Origin: Burhinus oedicnemus
Taxonomy: Eukaryota; Chordata; Aves; Charadriiformes; Burhinidae
DNA: 64,000 nucleotides
Direction: 5' to 3'
NCBI GenBank assembly: GCA_008921705.1
Contig: VFFE01007037.1
Coordinates: 189,968 to 253,967 of the forward strand
The stretch's first letter is position 1, and each line of letters begins with the position of its first letter. Shown here in pieces: positions 10,801-51,161 of this stretch. The position numbers and the translations under genes were made by a program. The notes under the pieces were generated by a model. It did no database searches, was not told the DNA's origin, and saw nothing but the letters and a program-made list of their open reading frames with translations.

Positions 10801-13800
10801 TTGTTCATTTAACTCGTTCATGTTAAAAATCCTAAAAATTTTCAGTGAATCCAGTTGTAGCAGGTATTCTATTTTACTAAGGGAGTGAGCTTAGCTAAAA
10901 TATTTTGAATACTTATTTTGAATATGAAGCAAAACTGTCCTGTTTTCATTTACAGAAAGGTCAGGTCCTCTCAGATGACCTTTTTAAGCAGATCTCCCTA
11001 GTGAGGTGAATGGGAGTTTTTAGTTCCTAAAAACCAGTCATACAGCACCGTGCTCTGGTTTTTACTGGGTCTCCACTTTCTTGTTCAATTATGACTTTTC
11101 AAAAACGTAGTGTCCTTTCAGTATATATGTTCATATTTTAAAGAACTAAGGAGTAATTATTGGTAGGAAAAAATACAATAAATACTGATATTCTGAAATC
11201 AGATACGGAACATAAAACAACTTTATACTGGTTTTGGTTTTACAAATTATTAGTGCTTTTCTCTTTACCATAGTCATTGCCATTTTAGTTCTGAAACTGC
11301 TTTGTACAGTGGTATATGTACTTAAGCTAATACTACATGCAAAAGCAATAATCATATATATATATAATATCTGTATGTTTATTGTGGTCTCTATCCCTGT
11401 TTTTAACCCTATATAATGGGGGGGGAGGTTGTTGCTTTTTTCTTCCTTGAACAAAGAAGTATAATAAACATTCCTCAGAAGAGTGTTCTTATTTATTCAT
11501 TGAAATCAGAGCATTTTTTTTTAATTCTGTGTTTGTCTTTACTCTCACAGATGACAAACAGTAGCAAGAAGCAGACAAGGTATAATATAGCTCTGCACAC
11601 ATTTTGATAGTCACTTACAATATGCACAGCTGAAGCCCAGCATCTGGATGCACAAAGCAGCGTAGCTGGGGTGGGCAGTAAATGCAGACCAGACGTTCCT
11701 TAGCGATTGTTTGATGCTGACTCTTCTCAAATGGTAGAGGAGGCAGCTAATCCAGAAATTGGGTGCTTATTATCTCTTTGAGAGTTATGCTCAAAACAAG
11801 GAGTATTTCAAAGACTCTTATTTAGGACTACTAATCTGATTAAGTGCATAGAATGTTCCTGCTTGATACTTGAGCAACATCAATCCATTTCTGTGCATTT
11901 GGAATGAGCTTGTTTTGTCCCCATTCTTGCTCTCTTCTCTCTGTGTCTTTTTGCAAAGAAAAAATTAACTTTAAAGAAGCTACCTTGTGCCCATTCACAG
12001 TTCTTCTGAGCTAATATATTTACCTTTTCTTCCTCATTAGTGTAGAGTATTTTCACTTTCAAATCCTACATGCTTTCTCTGTTGCTTGTTTAAATAATCC
12101 TGTAGATTCATCTCCCTCCCCCACTTCCTCTTTGTTCTCCCTCCTCAAGTTTTAAAGTTAGATATTTTTTTTTTTTTTGAGTTCTATCTGTCATTCTGGA
12201 TATGTTAAACACTTGTTACTTAGCCTCTTTTTTATCTTGAAATAAAATTCTAAATCCTTATCAATAATTTAAAAAATTCCTAGAAAATGGTAGTTTTTAA
12301 TGATGCTAATATGCAAAATCCCGGAGATTCAAGCCTAGCCTTCACTTCTCAAAACCAGCCGCTGGTGAATATTAAAATACACAGCTAAAAAGGACTCACA
12401 TTGCAACAAAACATTAATTCCCATTGTACTAACACCCAAAAGCATGTGTACATTTATACTCTGACTATATTTGCAATTCCTTTGGTTTATACAGACAGCC
12501 TCACAGGCTCACATAAATTCACAAAGATCTCTGCAGAAAGAACATTGTGAGCTGTGGTTGAGATGGATTTACTTCAGGATTAGCACAGGCATCTTTGCGA
12601 GATCATTTCAAAGTTTCTTTGTGCATGGAAGTTGTCCAAAAAGGGAACAGAGAAATCACAGCCAGTTCAACCAGTGCTGCCAAATCTGCTGTAGCTGGGA
12701 CCCCTAAGAAATGGGCTGTCACCCAGCGAGGGGACAGATGCAATGCAAAAGCACTGGTTTATTACTTGTTTTCCAATTATGTGTGAAGTAAGAGCTGCCT
12801 CACGCTAACCGAGAGCAACACATCGATAGCAACTTGAGTCCCGGACAAGTGATGTGCTCAAAACTCCTCCCTGGTACTCCTCTATTCCCAGAAACAAGTA
12901 GACCCATTGGGGACAGGCTCCCTGTTATTCCCCACCGCCGTTAGCAAGCTGCCCCAGTAGGGCACTGACAGGCGCACCGTGACCTTAGGAAATCCAATTG
13001 GATTTATAGCAGCTCTCCTTTTTTGGGGGGAATCATGTGATTTAGGTAGAGCTAGAGCAAGCGGAGCAGGCCTTTCCAGAAACAGTCCCAGGAAACGCAC
13101 TTGCGAGCAGCTCGTAGGCTTGCACATATCCATAGAAATCGTTCACTGAGCAATTTCAAATAATGAACACACAAATTACAGTGTCAGCAGGAGACCGCTC
13201 ACGCATAATTCAGGAACAGGGATAATTGCTAAGTGTGATTGAATAAATTGTTTACTGTGCACAGTTTAGATAACTTAAACAGCAAACAATTTTACTCTGC
13301 CCTTACACCTCAGGATTGCATACCCTTTGCATAAACATCTACGACAACCAGGGCATCTGTTAAAACTTGGATACTTTGACAGATCATTTTAGATGAAAGT
13401 TGGCTCCTGGCTCTAAGTTTGCAACAACCAATTACAATACTATCAGTCAGACACTTGGAAGCCCCAGGATAAAATGTTTTATATCTCTGATTGGAAACAG
13501 GTTCACAAACAGATAACCCTTTTTGTATAAACAGGAGACACCCTCCCTGCAGAAGCGGCAGGGGAAAATTGCCAGACTGTATTGCGACACAGCAGAAAGT
13601 GGCCATCAGGGGGTCCGAGGTAAAAATGTACCAGAATGCATGCACTCCTCTCAAATAAACCTCCAGAATATTGAAGAGCTGAGAGAGTATTTATCATTCA
13701 CAATCTCTTCTATACAAACTTCCTTCTAATAAAACATAATTCTTGAGGATGCTTTCAGGCAAAACCCAAATAAATAATTTTTTCTGTGGGAAATATGTGT

Positions 13801-16752
13801 AATTTTTCAGTTATACGGCACATAATTTCAGCATCTGGGATGGGATTTGTCTCGTTGAAATGTGGCATTTCTGAACTATGCCAGCGTATTTCATCCCACT
13901 CCAGACAGTTGTCAAACACACAGAGGATTCATTACTTTCTAAAAGAGCCCCCTTGCATTGTCTATAGAGGCAGTTTAAAAGATTAGTTTAGAGTAGGCAT
14001 CTTTTAGCCTGTAGATGCCGAGTACACTTCCTGAAACTATAAATGGAAACATTTCATAGATCTTGCCATTGTCTGAAAATAGCCCTGTCAGCCTGGCACA
14101 TCTGGGATCCCAAATACAAAGCATTTGTTCTCTTCAGTGAAAACTTTGCCTAAAAAAGGCTGCAGAATCAGGCTCTCATGTGGAAGAGGCAGAGCACTTG
14201 CAATTTGACAAAAAGTTACTTTATAGTCTGCTTAATAAAGTCTTTTGCTGCCCGGCTAGGCTGAACGAAGAAGCAGGAGAGGGAGGCCCTGGTCTCAGCT
14301 ATGCTTCTGAGCTCCTGCCTGACCTCCCCTGCGCGACATCTCCCCGCATCGTCAGCAGGCCTCATTTCCCCCCGTAATACAGAAGAAGAGCCAGGCACCA
14401 AGAGGTTAGGGTATACTGTTGAAGACCACAAAGTGGGTCAGTGGAGATAAGGACCAAGACTGAGCAATTTGCAACATCCATGTGGCATTTTCTACTGTGG
14501 ACCATTACCGTGGAGAATAACTAAATAACTGCAGAAAGTACTTAAGCTATCAAGACTTTAACAGCAAGAAAGAGAAACACGACAGAGAGAAAGCCTGTGT
14601 CAATGAATGGCCGTAATACTATTAGACCTGTCTCTGCTAACAAAATGCATCAATTCAACACAAATCTCTAAAAATTGATCTGGCTATTTGAAGCCAGCTC
14701 CTCACCAATGTAGATACAAGCAGTTTTTATGTCTTGCTTCTGTCAGATTAATTTATATTAGCAGACATCAATGAGCTTGTACTTTATTGACATAGACAGA
14801 AGGTTAAACCAACTCTTTAAGTCTTTACAGTGGTTTAACAGTAGGACATTAAACTGATTTAATTAAACCAGCCCATTCTCCAGCAGTACATGAGCCCTTG
14901 GTCTAGGAGAATAAGCTCTGCTTAATACATTCTACTTAGAGAATGTTTACGTTATCTATATAATTATAGACAATGTTATCTATGCTATCAAATATTATCT
15001 ATACAACTAAGGGTTATGTAAAATTACAGCCATTAACGTCTGCATAAGGCTACCTGCTATTCTCTATATAAAATTGATGCTAGTCATTCTATCAGAGAAA
15101 GGAAGGTTTTTCTTCTACGTACGGGTGCACCCCGCAGCACAAGACTAGAGCCCGTCAGAGCCATGTCTACGCTCTTCAACTACTTACGGTCCTCCCGGAG
15201 GGCCAGGAGATAGGGGCAGCTCTCAGATCCTCCCTCATTTCTCTCTTTCTGCTGGCAGCTGTACTAGATACCACTATCTCCATTGCCCACGCAGCCTTGG
15301 TTCTTATCACTCCTCTGCACAGGGAAAATGACATTTAATCACGAATATACTGAAATATAAAGATCCCAAGAGACTAGCCGTAATCAGGACAAAGTTCTAC
15401 ACCTTTACACGGCTGCAGATACTATTAGTTCACTGCCAAGCTTTCCTAACTAGGATTTTCTGCATTGGGCTAAGCAGATACTGTTTACCACCAGGACTCC
15501 CCACAAAAACAGAGAGGACCTAGAAGGTAATGACAGAAGTACAAAGACACAACTAGTACAGCAAACTGTGCTTCTCCAATACATAACATTCAGTAACATG
15601 CTGGAATATGCTTACACGTCAGTCTAGATTTGTACAGGAGCCCTCTGACAGGCTGCTTTGTGCTGCTTTTGGAAGCTACTTGGCTTTGCTCCAGCGAGCA
15701 CAGCTAAATATTATCAATCTCAAACACATGCTAGATGCCATCTCTCATGACCGTTCCTGTGGCCATGCTATCCTGACTTGCTCTTTCTACCCTTTTTCCA
15801 GCTCACTGACTCTGCATATCTCAGGAAAGAGCAAATACATCCACAAGAATGACTGGCCAGTCAGAGGAAACACAGTCCCAAACAAAGTCCTTCATAATAA
15901 ATTCATAATATATTTTGGAAAATCAGGTCTTATACGAGGCAGTAGGATTCATAAAAACCCTATTCACATGGCACACATCACTGGAAAGATCTAGATCTCT
16001 TGCCCAAGATGTAAGGCCAAGAACAACCAAAACAAAGCCAGAGCCTCCTGGGACGCATGTTGATGTGTATGTGTATAAACAGTTACTGATTCAGGATTCG
16101 GTCTTCTTCTTTCCAAAAATATTTAAGTATAATGCTGACCATATGCTCTCAGCTGCTGAAAAAAACCCCCTCACTTTGTAGCTAGCTCATCAAAATGTAT
16201 TGAAAGAAATTTTTCTGCCTTTGCAGTCCTCATTTATCACCGACAGTCAAGTTTCAGGATGGGCTGGGATGCCCACAGGCCGTATCTGCAATGCCTTTCA
16301 CTGTTGGATGCTGCACATGCACATCCTGGAGATGAAGGCAGGCTTGGTGGCTACTTCGCCCATCCTGCAAGACTGGCGGTGCAGGAGAGGGCTGCAGAGC
16401 AGAGCAATCTGCTGACACGCAGGGATGTAAGTGGCCCGCTTTGGAAGCACATCATTCCTGGGAGCTGTCAAGCTGCCACACTGAGCAAACTCAGTGACAT
16501 TTCTTAAACGTTACGCTCGTGACAAAGCAACCACAGCAGGTGCCAAGTTGAGAAGAGCAGTTTTACAAAGGCTATTGTGGCTCCTTGACTCACCATATAG
16601 GGGAAATACTGCTTGCCACTCATTTAGGGGAGAATTCAGCTCTTCTAAATTTGACCACTCAAAAGTGAGGTGCATTGCCTGAGCTCTGAGTTCACTCTAC
16701 GGTGAATGGAGGCATCTCTGTGGGGTGATTCACCCCGTGAGTTTTAGATCTT
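7866..16752. other. POPDC3-BVES intergenic region, no gene seen
   Basis: About 8.9 kb of AT-rich single-copy sequence. It has A-rich low-complexity DNA at 8325-8368 and short T or TA runs, but no exon, RNA gene or LINE that I recognise. Muscle or heart enhancers of either Popeye gene could lie here; that is only a positional inference and needs cross-species conservation to test. Confidence 0.55.
8325..8368 (+). repeat. A-rich low-complexity tract
   Basis: Purine-rich sequence dominated by A runs broken by C and G. No target-site structure was seen around it. Confidence 0.6.
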
Positions 16753-17190
16753 AGAATCACAGAATCATAGAATTGTTATGGTTGGAAGAGACCTTTAAGA
16801 TCATCAAGTCCAACCGTTAACCTGGCACTGCCAAGTTACTGCTAAACCATGTCCCTCAGCACTACACCTACCTGTCTTGTAAATACCTCCAGGGATGGTG
16901 ACTCCACCACTTCCCTGGACAGCCTATTCCAATGCTTGACAACCCTTTCGGTGAAGAAATTTTTCCTAATATCCAATCTAAACCTCCCCGGCGCAACTTG
17001 AGGCCATTTCCTCTTGTCCTATCGCTTGTTACTTGGGAGAAGTGACCAACCCCCACCTCTGTACAACCTCCTTTCAGGTAGCTGTAGAGACTGGTAAGGT
17101 CTCCCTTCAGCCTCCTTTTCTCCAGGCTGAACAACCCCAGTTCCCTCAGCCGCTCCTCCTAAGATCTGTGCTCCAGACCCCTTGGATGCC
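16753..17190 (-). mobile_element. CR1 LINE 3' fragment next to the BVES promoter
   Basis: A minus-strand CR1 whose 3' tail (reverse of ATTCTATGATTCT) is at 16753. Reverse-strand reading gives C-terminal ORF2 sequence ([13 protein letters not shown]) and the 3'UTR of the same subfamily as the 63.2-kb copy. The 5' truncation falls at about 17190, some 60 bp before the BVES CpG island begins. The exact 5' edge is uncertain by about 20 bp. Confidence 0.92.
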
Positions 17191-17313
17191 TCAGCTGGGC
17201 ACGGCTCAGTACTCCCAGGCTTCAAACTGGGAGGGAATATTCGCAGGTGATGCCTCTTGTCCAACGGGGAGAACGGCGCAGGCTCCCGCCCCGCGGACCC
17301 CCCGCCCCGCACC

Positions 17314-17325
17314 GCCCCCTGGCGG
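17314..17325 (-). promoter_or_regulatory. CTCF-like core motif
   Basis: GCCCCCTGGCGG matches the reverse CTCF core (GCCMYCTRSTGG) at 11 of 12 positions. It lies about 270 bp upstream of the exon 1 donor. The motif is GC-rich and could arise by chance in a CpG island. Confidence 0.35.
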
Positions 17326-17406
17326 CCGCACCTCGCCCCGCCGCCCGCAGCCCCCCGGGGCGGGCGGGAGGCGCCTGCGCGCCGCGGCCGCTCGGTGCCG
17401 GCCCCG

Positions 17407-17452
17407 CAGCTGGCGCCGCCCGCAGCCTCCCGCCGGCTTCTGCCTATTTTAG
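17407..17452 (+). promoter_or_regulatory. BVES: E-box plus CArG/MEF2-like element in BVES promoter
   Basis: A CAGCTG E-box (17407-17412, the type favoured by myogenic bHLH factors) lies 30 bp before CCTATTTTAG (17443-17452). The latter is one mismatch from a CArG box and resembles a MEF2 site; it is the only AT-rich decamer in this lobe of the island. It could also act as a TATA-like element for a start near 17480. BVES is expressed in striated muscle, which fits, but the function is inferred. Confidence 0.4.
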
Positions 17453-17479
17453 TCACAGCGGCGGCGGGGTGGCCGCGGC

Positions 17480-17583
17480 GGGACGCGGGGCCGGCGAGGA
17501 GCGGCAGCCGGAGTCTGTCCCCGTCCCGTCCGGGCGCGGCGTCCCCCGGGCGGCCGGGAAACTTTTCCAGGGGAACGGGGCAG
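17480..17583 (+). other. BVES: BVES non-coding exon 1 (5'UTR)
   Basis: The 3' boundary is a strong GGGGCAG/GTAAGG donor at 17583/17584. The 5' boundary is a guess, placed about 30 bp downstream of the TATA/CArG-like element at 17443. The BVES start codon lies 11 nt inside the next exon, so this exon would be entirely untranslated, as in mammalian BVES. Confidence 0.6.
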
Positions 17584-18032
17584 GTAAGGGGCGCTCCTGC
17601 CGCCGTGCGCCGGCGGCACCGGGGACGGCCCTGCGGCGGGGAGGCTGGCGGGTGTGAGCGGCCGGAGGGGCGGTTTACCTGGGCGGCGGCGGCGGGTGGC
17701 CCCGGCTGGCTGCGGGCGGCAGCGTCCTCGGGTCCCTCTGTCCCCGGGGCCGAGGGTGGGCGCCGGGCTCCGTGCTGGAGCTGCCCTGCCGCCGGCGACC
17801 GGGGGAAGGGACGCGGCTCCTGCCCCGGTCTCTGCGTTCCCCTTTCGGGCACGCCGGAGCTCGCAAGGTCTCGGTGCCGGGCGCGGTGCTGTCCGCCCCG
17901 GTCACGGCCCCGCCCGCCCCGGTCGCGGCCCCGACGGGCGCCCCGCGAACGGGGGCTCCGCCGGTGTCCCTCCTGCGGGCAGGCACTGCCTAGGGAATGG
18001 CCCTTTCGGGGAGGAAGGGACGGGTTGCTTGC

Positions 18033-18080
18033 TTTTTATTTATTATTATTTTTTAAATTATCGTTATTTTTTGAATAAAC
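18033..18080. other. AT-rich interruption inside the CpG island
   Basis: A 48-bp block almost free of G and C, containing TTATTATTATT and TTGAATAAA, between two GC-rich lobes. The downstream lobe ends with GGGG/GTGAGT at 18153/18154, a consensus splice donor, so the block could mark the core of a second BVES promoter. Confidence 0.35.
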
Positions 18081-18665
18081 GGCGGTTTGGGTGTTCGCAC
18101 GCGGTGGGCTATAGAGCGGCTTCGGGGACACGGGTGGAAAGCGGGGCTGGGGGGTGAGTGGCAGCGGCGGTCGCGTCCCGCAGCGCGGGTTTTCCGCGCA
18201 TCTGTGCGCAAGGGAATCGAAGCGGAGGGCGAGCTCAAGCGCAGTTAACAAACTTCCATTGCCAGAGTGCAGCTGGGCTGCTGTTAGGTCGGGCAGACGT
18301 ACGGGTGTTTCTCACGGTATGGGTATTTCTGTTAACTGTGCCGAATGAAAATGTTGTTAAATTTTCTCTAGACTAAAGCATAGAGGGAGACTAGCGAATT
18401 CCTGTAGTTAATGACACGTTTAATGGAAATGAACTTGGCCCAAGGAGCATATTGAAATACATCTTTTCTTATACCACTTTCCCATTCAGTCCTACTTCAT
18501 TATAAAAAGGAAATTGGTAACTTAAGCTGTAATTAACTTAATTATGCTAGCACTATTAGTTTGTCTTCGGCTCACAAAAGCAAAGAAATTGATTGTGTAA
18601 ATTCTCTATGCAGCTTTTGTACTACAAGACCATAGAAAAGTAGTTAAAGTTCTGTATATATGATT

Positions 18666-18712
18666 TAAAAAAAAAAACAAAAAGCTTGGGGTTTTTTTTC
18701 AATTTTTTTTTT
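18666..18712. repeat. Poly-A/poly-T inverted low-complexity pair
   Basis: A run of A (broken by one C) is followed by AAGCTTGGGG and then runs of T, so the two halves are near-complementary. Confidence 0.5.
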
Positions 18713-21700
18713 CTTTAGACTCAGTAAATCCATCTACATAAATGACGGACTGTAAAGTTATGCAAACATATTCAAGCAAAGCTTTAAGAAGCTCACTTGA
18801 ATAATGTTGAACAGTAAAGCTGTGGGATACAAATAATCTCAATAAAGTGGATGACAACGTGAGTGGGACACTGTGCACTGTCCCATATCAGCTTGGCTGA
18901 CCTGTTCTCCTACTGGAACCAACTGCTTTAAACTTTTCTGCTACATCTGTCTTCTGTAACTGTTGTGTAGGTATCCATAAAAAACCATTTGTTTTAAAGG
19001 CATCTTTGTGTCAGAAGATTTAGGGACTAAATATTTCTCGGAATGGCTTTCAGAAGTTTGGCCTCTTGTATAAAGATGTCCTGACCATAGAAAAATAGAG
19101 TAGGCTCAACTCATTTGCATTCTGAAATTTCTATTGTAATTAATAGGCTTTGTTGTTAACAATACTAATTTCTATTAGATGTAATGTTAAAGTATCAGAG
19201 TGGAGGTTTTTTTGATATTTGTTCTTTTTTTTTTTCCCCCCATTTGGACAACAAATTGGCTTGAGTTTTCAATCACCTATGTTTTCAAACTCTTGGTTTG
19301 GTAAATCTAAATCCATATGAAGGAAAAATTACTTTACTGGATATTAAAAATATTCTTTTAATTGTTTGCCATGTGTTCCATAAAGCGTACATTTCAGTTG
19401 ACACCATTTCCCCAATTTTTCTGACATTATTTGACCATGTTGGTTGAATTAACTTTTGATATTAATACATGTCTTCATGTATTGAAGGCTTAAGCATAAG
19501 TCTTTGAAATCTTGTGCTGTATTAATCCTTAGCACAAGTAACCTCAAACTGAAGTTTTAAAGGCCTGCTTCTATATTTCCAAAATTAGTTTTTGGCTCTT
19601 TGAGGTATCAGAGGGTAGGAAATGACAATTGCTTGTTCAGGAGATTTTTTTGCTAATTCTTCAATGTTATTTGACAGCAGTAGACATCAGTAGAATTATT
19701 TTGAATATTTGTCTTTCTGGTGTCACCTGTGGACAGGCATTTTAGGTTAGAGCTTGTAACTGTGCCTGCCTGCCTTTTTTGTTGGTTCTCAGTCAGGCTC
19801 CCTAGTTGAAATTCATGGGCAGCTTTCCTTCAGAGCCGGTGTCACAATCTGTCCTTGTGTCGTTTTGCAGATAGCATCAATCTATTTCTGCCAGCTTTAA
19901 AATACCATCTTGACAGAGAAGTTCTGCGGCTTTCTGCTGTTTTCCAGTACGTTAGCTCTGCTGCAGTGTTTGTGAGTAGTGAGTTGAGGTCAAATGTATT
20001 CATATAAGGACTTCAATGTATTAAAGAAAAAGCTTATCAAAAATGGATGTGGCTAGATTTAGGTTCCTAGGTTCTAATTTAGGCAACTAAGTAGGCGGTC
20101 CAGACTTCTAAAAGCATTAAACGTCCTGTTGTTAAAACTGTGGACACTTCATTGTCAAAGGCTTTAAATGACTTGGTCAACGCTTGTTGGAGAAACATCT
20201 TCCTGTTATGACAGTTTATGGCTGGTGGGTGGTGGCATCAATGTTTGCGGCTAATGAGGGGAGCAGTGTTTTGGCTGAGTTGTGAGGAGAAGGAGATTGT
20301 CATGTGCCATGTAGTTGACCGAGCTCATTGGATTTCCAGTCTTGAAATGTGTGATGCTTTGCAGCCAATTCTTAAAGACTAAGGTAGCCTCTATTCTCCC
20401 AATGATGTGGTACGAGATTTTGCTATCAAAAAAAATAAAACATCTGGAAAGCTTTGTGGATTTGTAGTCATATGCAGCTGAAGTTACTTCTTGCAGCTTT
20501 TTTTGGTCTTGAGATGAGTTGATGGATTTATGGCTGGTTCCGCGTAGGTGTGTGAGTTTGGTTGTCTTGTTCTCTGACTACAGGATGGCACATTAAGTTG
20601 TGCTTTTATTGGCAGATGACTAGGCAGTGAAAGACTGAATGTACATAGAAACTCAACTGATAACTCTTTGCAAGAGATCTAGAGATCCTGCTGTTCCAGT
20701 GTAGGGAGTTTATATTGTTTGAAAACAACAGAAGCATGATCATGAGATGTCTGTAAGATGAGCACAAACACAGTTACCCAGAGTTAGCAATTATCTGCTG
20801 TTCATGAGCACATTAAAATGCCAGTCCTGCAGCTGCGTACGGGCTCGTGCTTTGGGTCCATGTGTAGCAGCTTTGTCAGGACGGTGAAACTGCTCCCGTG
20901 GCTCTTGTCGCTAAATTCATGCGAAAGAGCTGAAGGAAAATAGGAGCATGTTTGGATAGTGCCTGTGTGATGCCTGGAGTGTGAATTTGTTTGGACACCG
21001 TGATTATTGGTAACAATTTAGTGGGTTTTTTTGCATAAACAGATTCTACACATTTTAATTAACCTTTGTGAATAACTAATACAAGAATGAAAAGAGGAAA
21101 GTGAGCTTTTAAGAAATAAGTGAATTATGTATTTTGGTAAGAATTAGATTTTTTTTTTTGCATTGAAAATCGTTTCCATCCAGAGACTGTGTACACTATG
21201 TCCGTGCTGGTGTTTGATTCCACAAGATGCCTCCGTGTGTTCTGTAGCTTGCCTTAGCTGTGACAGGCTCTGGGTATCGGAGAGGAGCTAACAGAGGGTT
21301 GAGGTTTTCTTGCTGATTTCTTTCTTCCCACTGCTTTAAAAAGGGGTTGAAAAGACTGATCAATTTTGGAAATTGGCCAGCTTGCTTATGCCTTGTACAC
21401 AAGTCGATTGGGGAGGGAAAATGAAAAAAGGAATGGATGAAACCGAAGCAACTCAAAATTACTTCACAGCACTTTCAAATAACGGAGAAATGCTGAGCGT
21501 ATTCCAGTCTGCAGGAAATATTGAGTGTATTAACTGTGACTCAAAAATCTGCTGAGCAGATGAATTACGTGCCAGTAAGCACACACGGCAGGGACATGCA
21601 CTGGCTCTACAGAATTTACTTGAATGCAAATCCCACCGTGTTACGTGTTACAGAGCCTGTTTGCTCAGTGAGACGTGCATGTATTTCATTAATGAGACTC

Positions 21701-22973
21701 AAGCGGAGCTCCATATAATCTCTACTGCTGTGGCAATGGGGGACCATATGTGCCTCGCTGGAAGCAGAGTTCTCCTGTGTTTCTGACAGCCTGTCTAGGA
21801 ACAGTCGTGTTCCTCCAGATGGGAACTACTCTGGGTTGAGAAGACCTTCTGGAGTGCTTGTAACACTGATTGCAGTTCCCTAGAGAGACTAGCTTTTAAG
21901 ATTTTTAAAGGTAGTGTCTTGAAATCTTCTAGTTTTTAATAGGAATTTTTTACATTGTATTGGGAAAATATGTGCCTGCAGATTTTTTTTTCCTTTTAAT
22001 TGGTATGAAGGGAAAATATGCTAAATTTATTATTACAACAACAACAGAAACTCCCTATGTATTTTTAGGTTATCTCATTTTCTCCAGGAGTTCCACAGAC
22101 AACCAAAGGTCTTGCAAGCTTGCTCATACAGGTAGACCAGGTGATTTCCCTGAAAGACTGGCAACCTTGTCATAACTCAGCAGCTTGAGCATCTGCCTTT
22201 CTGATTTGGTAGCATCTGATCAACTAGGAGAAACAGTAGTTTTTATTGACTGGTCTCAAAAGTGGTTTGGGGTTTTTTTGCCTACTCTGGTTAACGCGTG
22301 CAAGATGGTATGTGGCTAAGGAGACCTCCAAATGATCCTGAAAATACTGCAAGAAAGCCAGAAGTTGAGGCTGTCTTTGGCTTTGATTTTGTATGGTTTG
22401 TTGGCTTTTTTCTAATCCACCAAGCAGCATGTGTTCCGCCTTTAAGATCTTCTATTCCTTATTTAGAAGAACAGCTTTGTATGCCATGAAGGAGACTTAC
22501 ACTACATAAGCCTTTTTTTCTTTTTTCTTTCAATTCTCACCAAGGTTGTTAAGTTCTCTTAAATATTTACTTTGCCTAAGACTGTGGAGCCATTCAATAA
22601 ATGGTAGACCGAAATGTGATTTTTATTTGTGTAGAAAGAATACATAGGATGTTGTACTGAGCAATGACAGTCACGGTAGCTAGTGTTCAAGCAGTGTTGT
22701 TTATGTGCATGTGGTCCAAATTTTGAAATGTACCGTTCTTCAAGCATAGCACTTAGGTGAAAAAGATAGTAAAGCATTACTGAAATATAGATCTAGCTTA
22801 CCTGTTTAAAGCATTTGTAGATTATTTTTTCCCCCACGAATGATAACGGAAAATATATCCTGGGAAGAGAGAAAATAACCCCAAATCCATATGTATGTCT
22901 AATATATTTCAGTTCAATGCACACTGATTTTTATTTTTTTCCCCCTCTCTCTCTCATTGCAGGAGTCTCCAAG

Positions 22974-50965
<27,992 letters not shown>

Positions 50966-51131
50966 ACAGATGTGTCCTTGGGTGTCAGAGCTTGTACAAA
51001 GCTCCAGTGCAAGAGGAAGCAGTTGAATTTGGGAGGAATCTGAAAGCTAAAACCACCTCTCCACGTTTGAATTTACCACAGTGTATGTCAGTGGCTTCTA
51101 GATGGAAATGTCACATTTTATTTTACTTCTA

Positions 51132-51137
51132 AATAAA
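51132..51137 (+). terminator. BVES: Proximal poly(A) signal, BVES
   Basis: AATAAA 167 nt after the stop, followed by a CAAA repeat and then a GT/T-rich stretch (51170-51190). Confidence 0.55.
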
Positions 51138-51161
51138 AAACAAACAAACAAACAAACAAAC
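51138..51161 (+). repeat. (CAAA)n microsatellite
   Basis: Five CAAA units directly after the proximal BVES poly(A) signal. Confidence 0.85.

Larger units (their letters stand above)
17250..18260. promoter_or_regulatory. BVES: CpG island, BVES promoter region
   Basis: About 1 kb of very GC- and CpG-rich DNA in otherwise AT-rich surroundings. It contains multiple CCGCCCC/GGGGCGGG (Sp1-type) boxes near 17301-17310 and 17356-17369, an E-box, a CArG/MEF2-like element and a CTCF-like site. It holds the predicted non-coding exon 1, whose donor at 17583/17584 suits the BVES acceptor at 22962. A 48-bp AT-rich interruption (18033-18080) divides it into two lobes. Long open frames here on both strands are by-products of high GC. 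Confidence 0.88.
17584..22962 (+). other. BVES: BVES intron 1, 5.4 kb
   Basis: Donor GTAAGG; acceptor preceded by an excellent pyrimidine tract (CCCCCTCTCTCTCTCATTGCAG). The first 650 bp is CpG island and the rest is AT-rich. No mobile element was recognised. An A-run/T-run pair at 18666-18712 could fold into a hairpin. Confidence 0.8.

Noticed and set aside
17019..17852. 277-codon minus-strand ORF and similar long + strand ORFs (17257-18078, 17654-18157)
   Set aside because: They run through the CpG island, where high GC depletes stop codons. The products are Pro/Arg/Gly/Ala-rich without domains, and the minus-strand one is partly CR1.
22917..22973. Upstream in-frame ATG extending BVES by 19 codons
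   Set aside because: It lies in the intron before the acceptor at 22961-22962; the family N-terminus fits the ATG at 22974.
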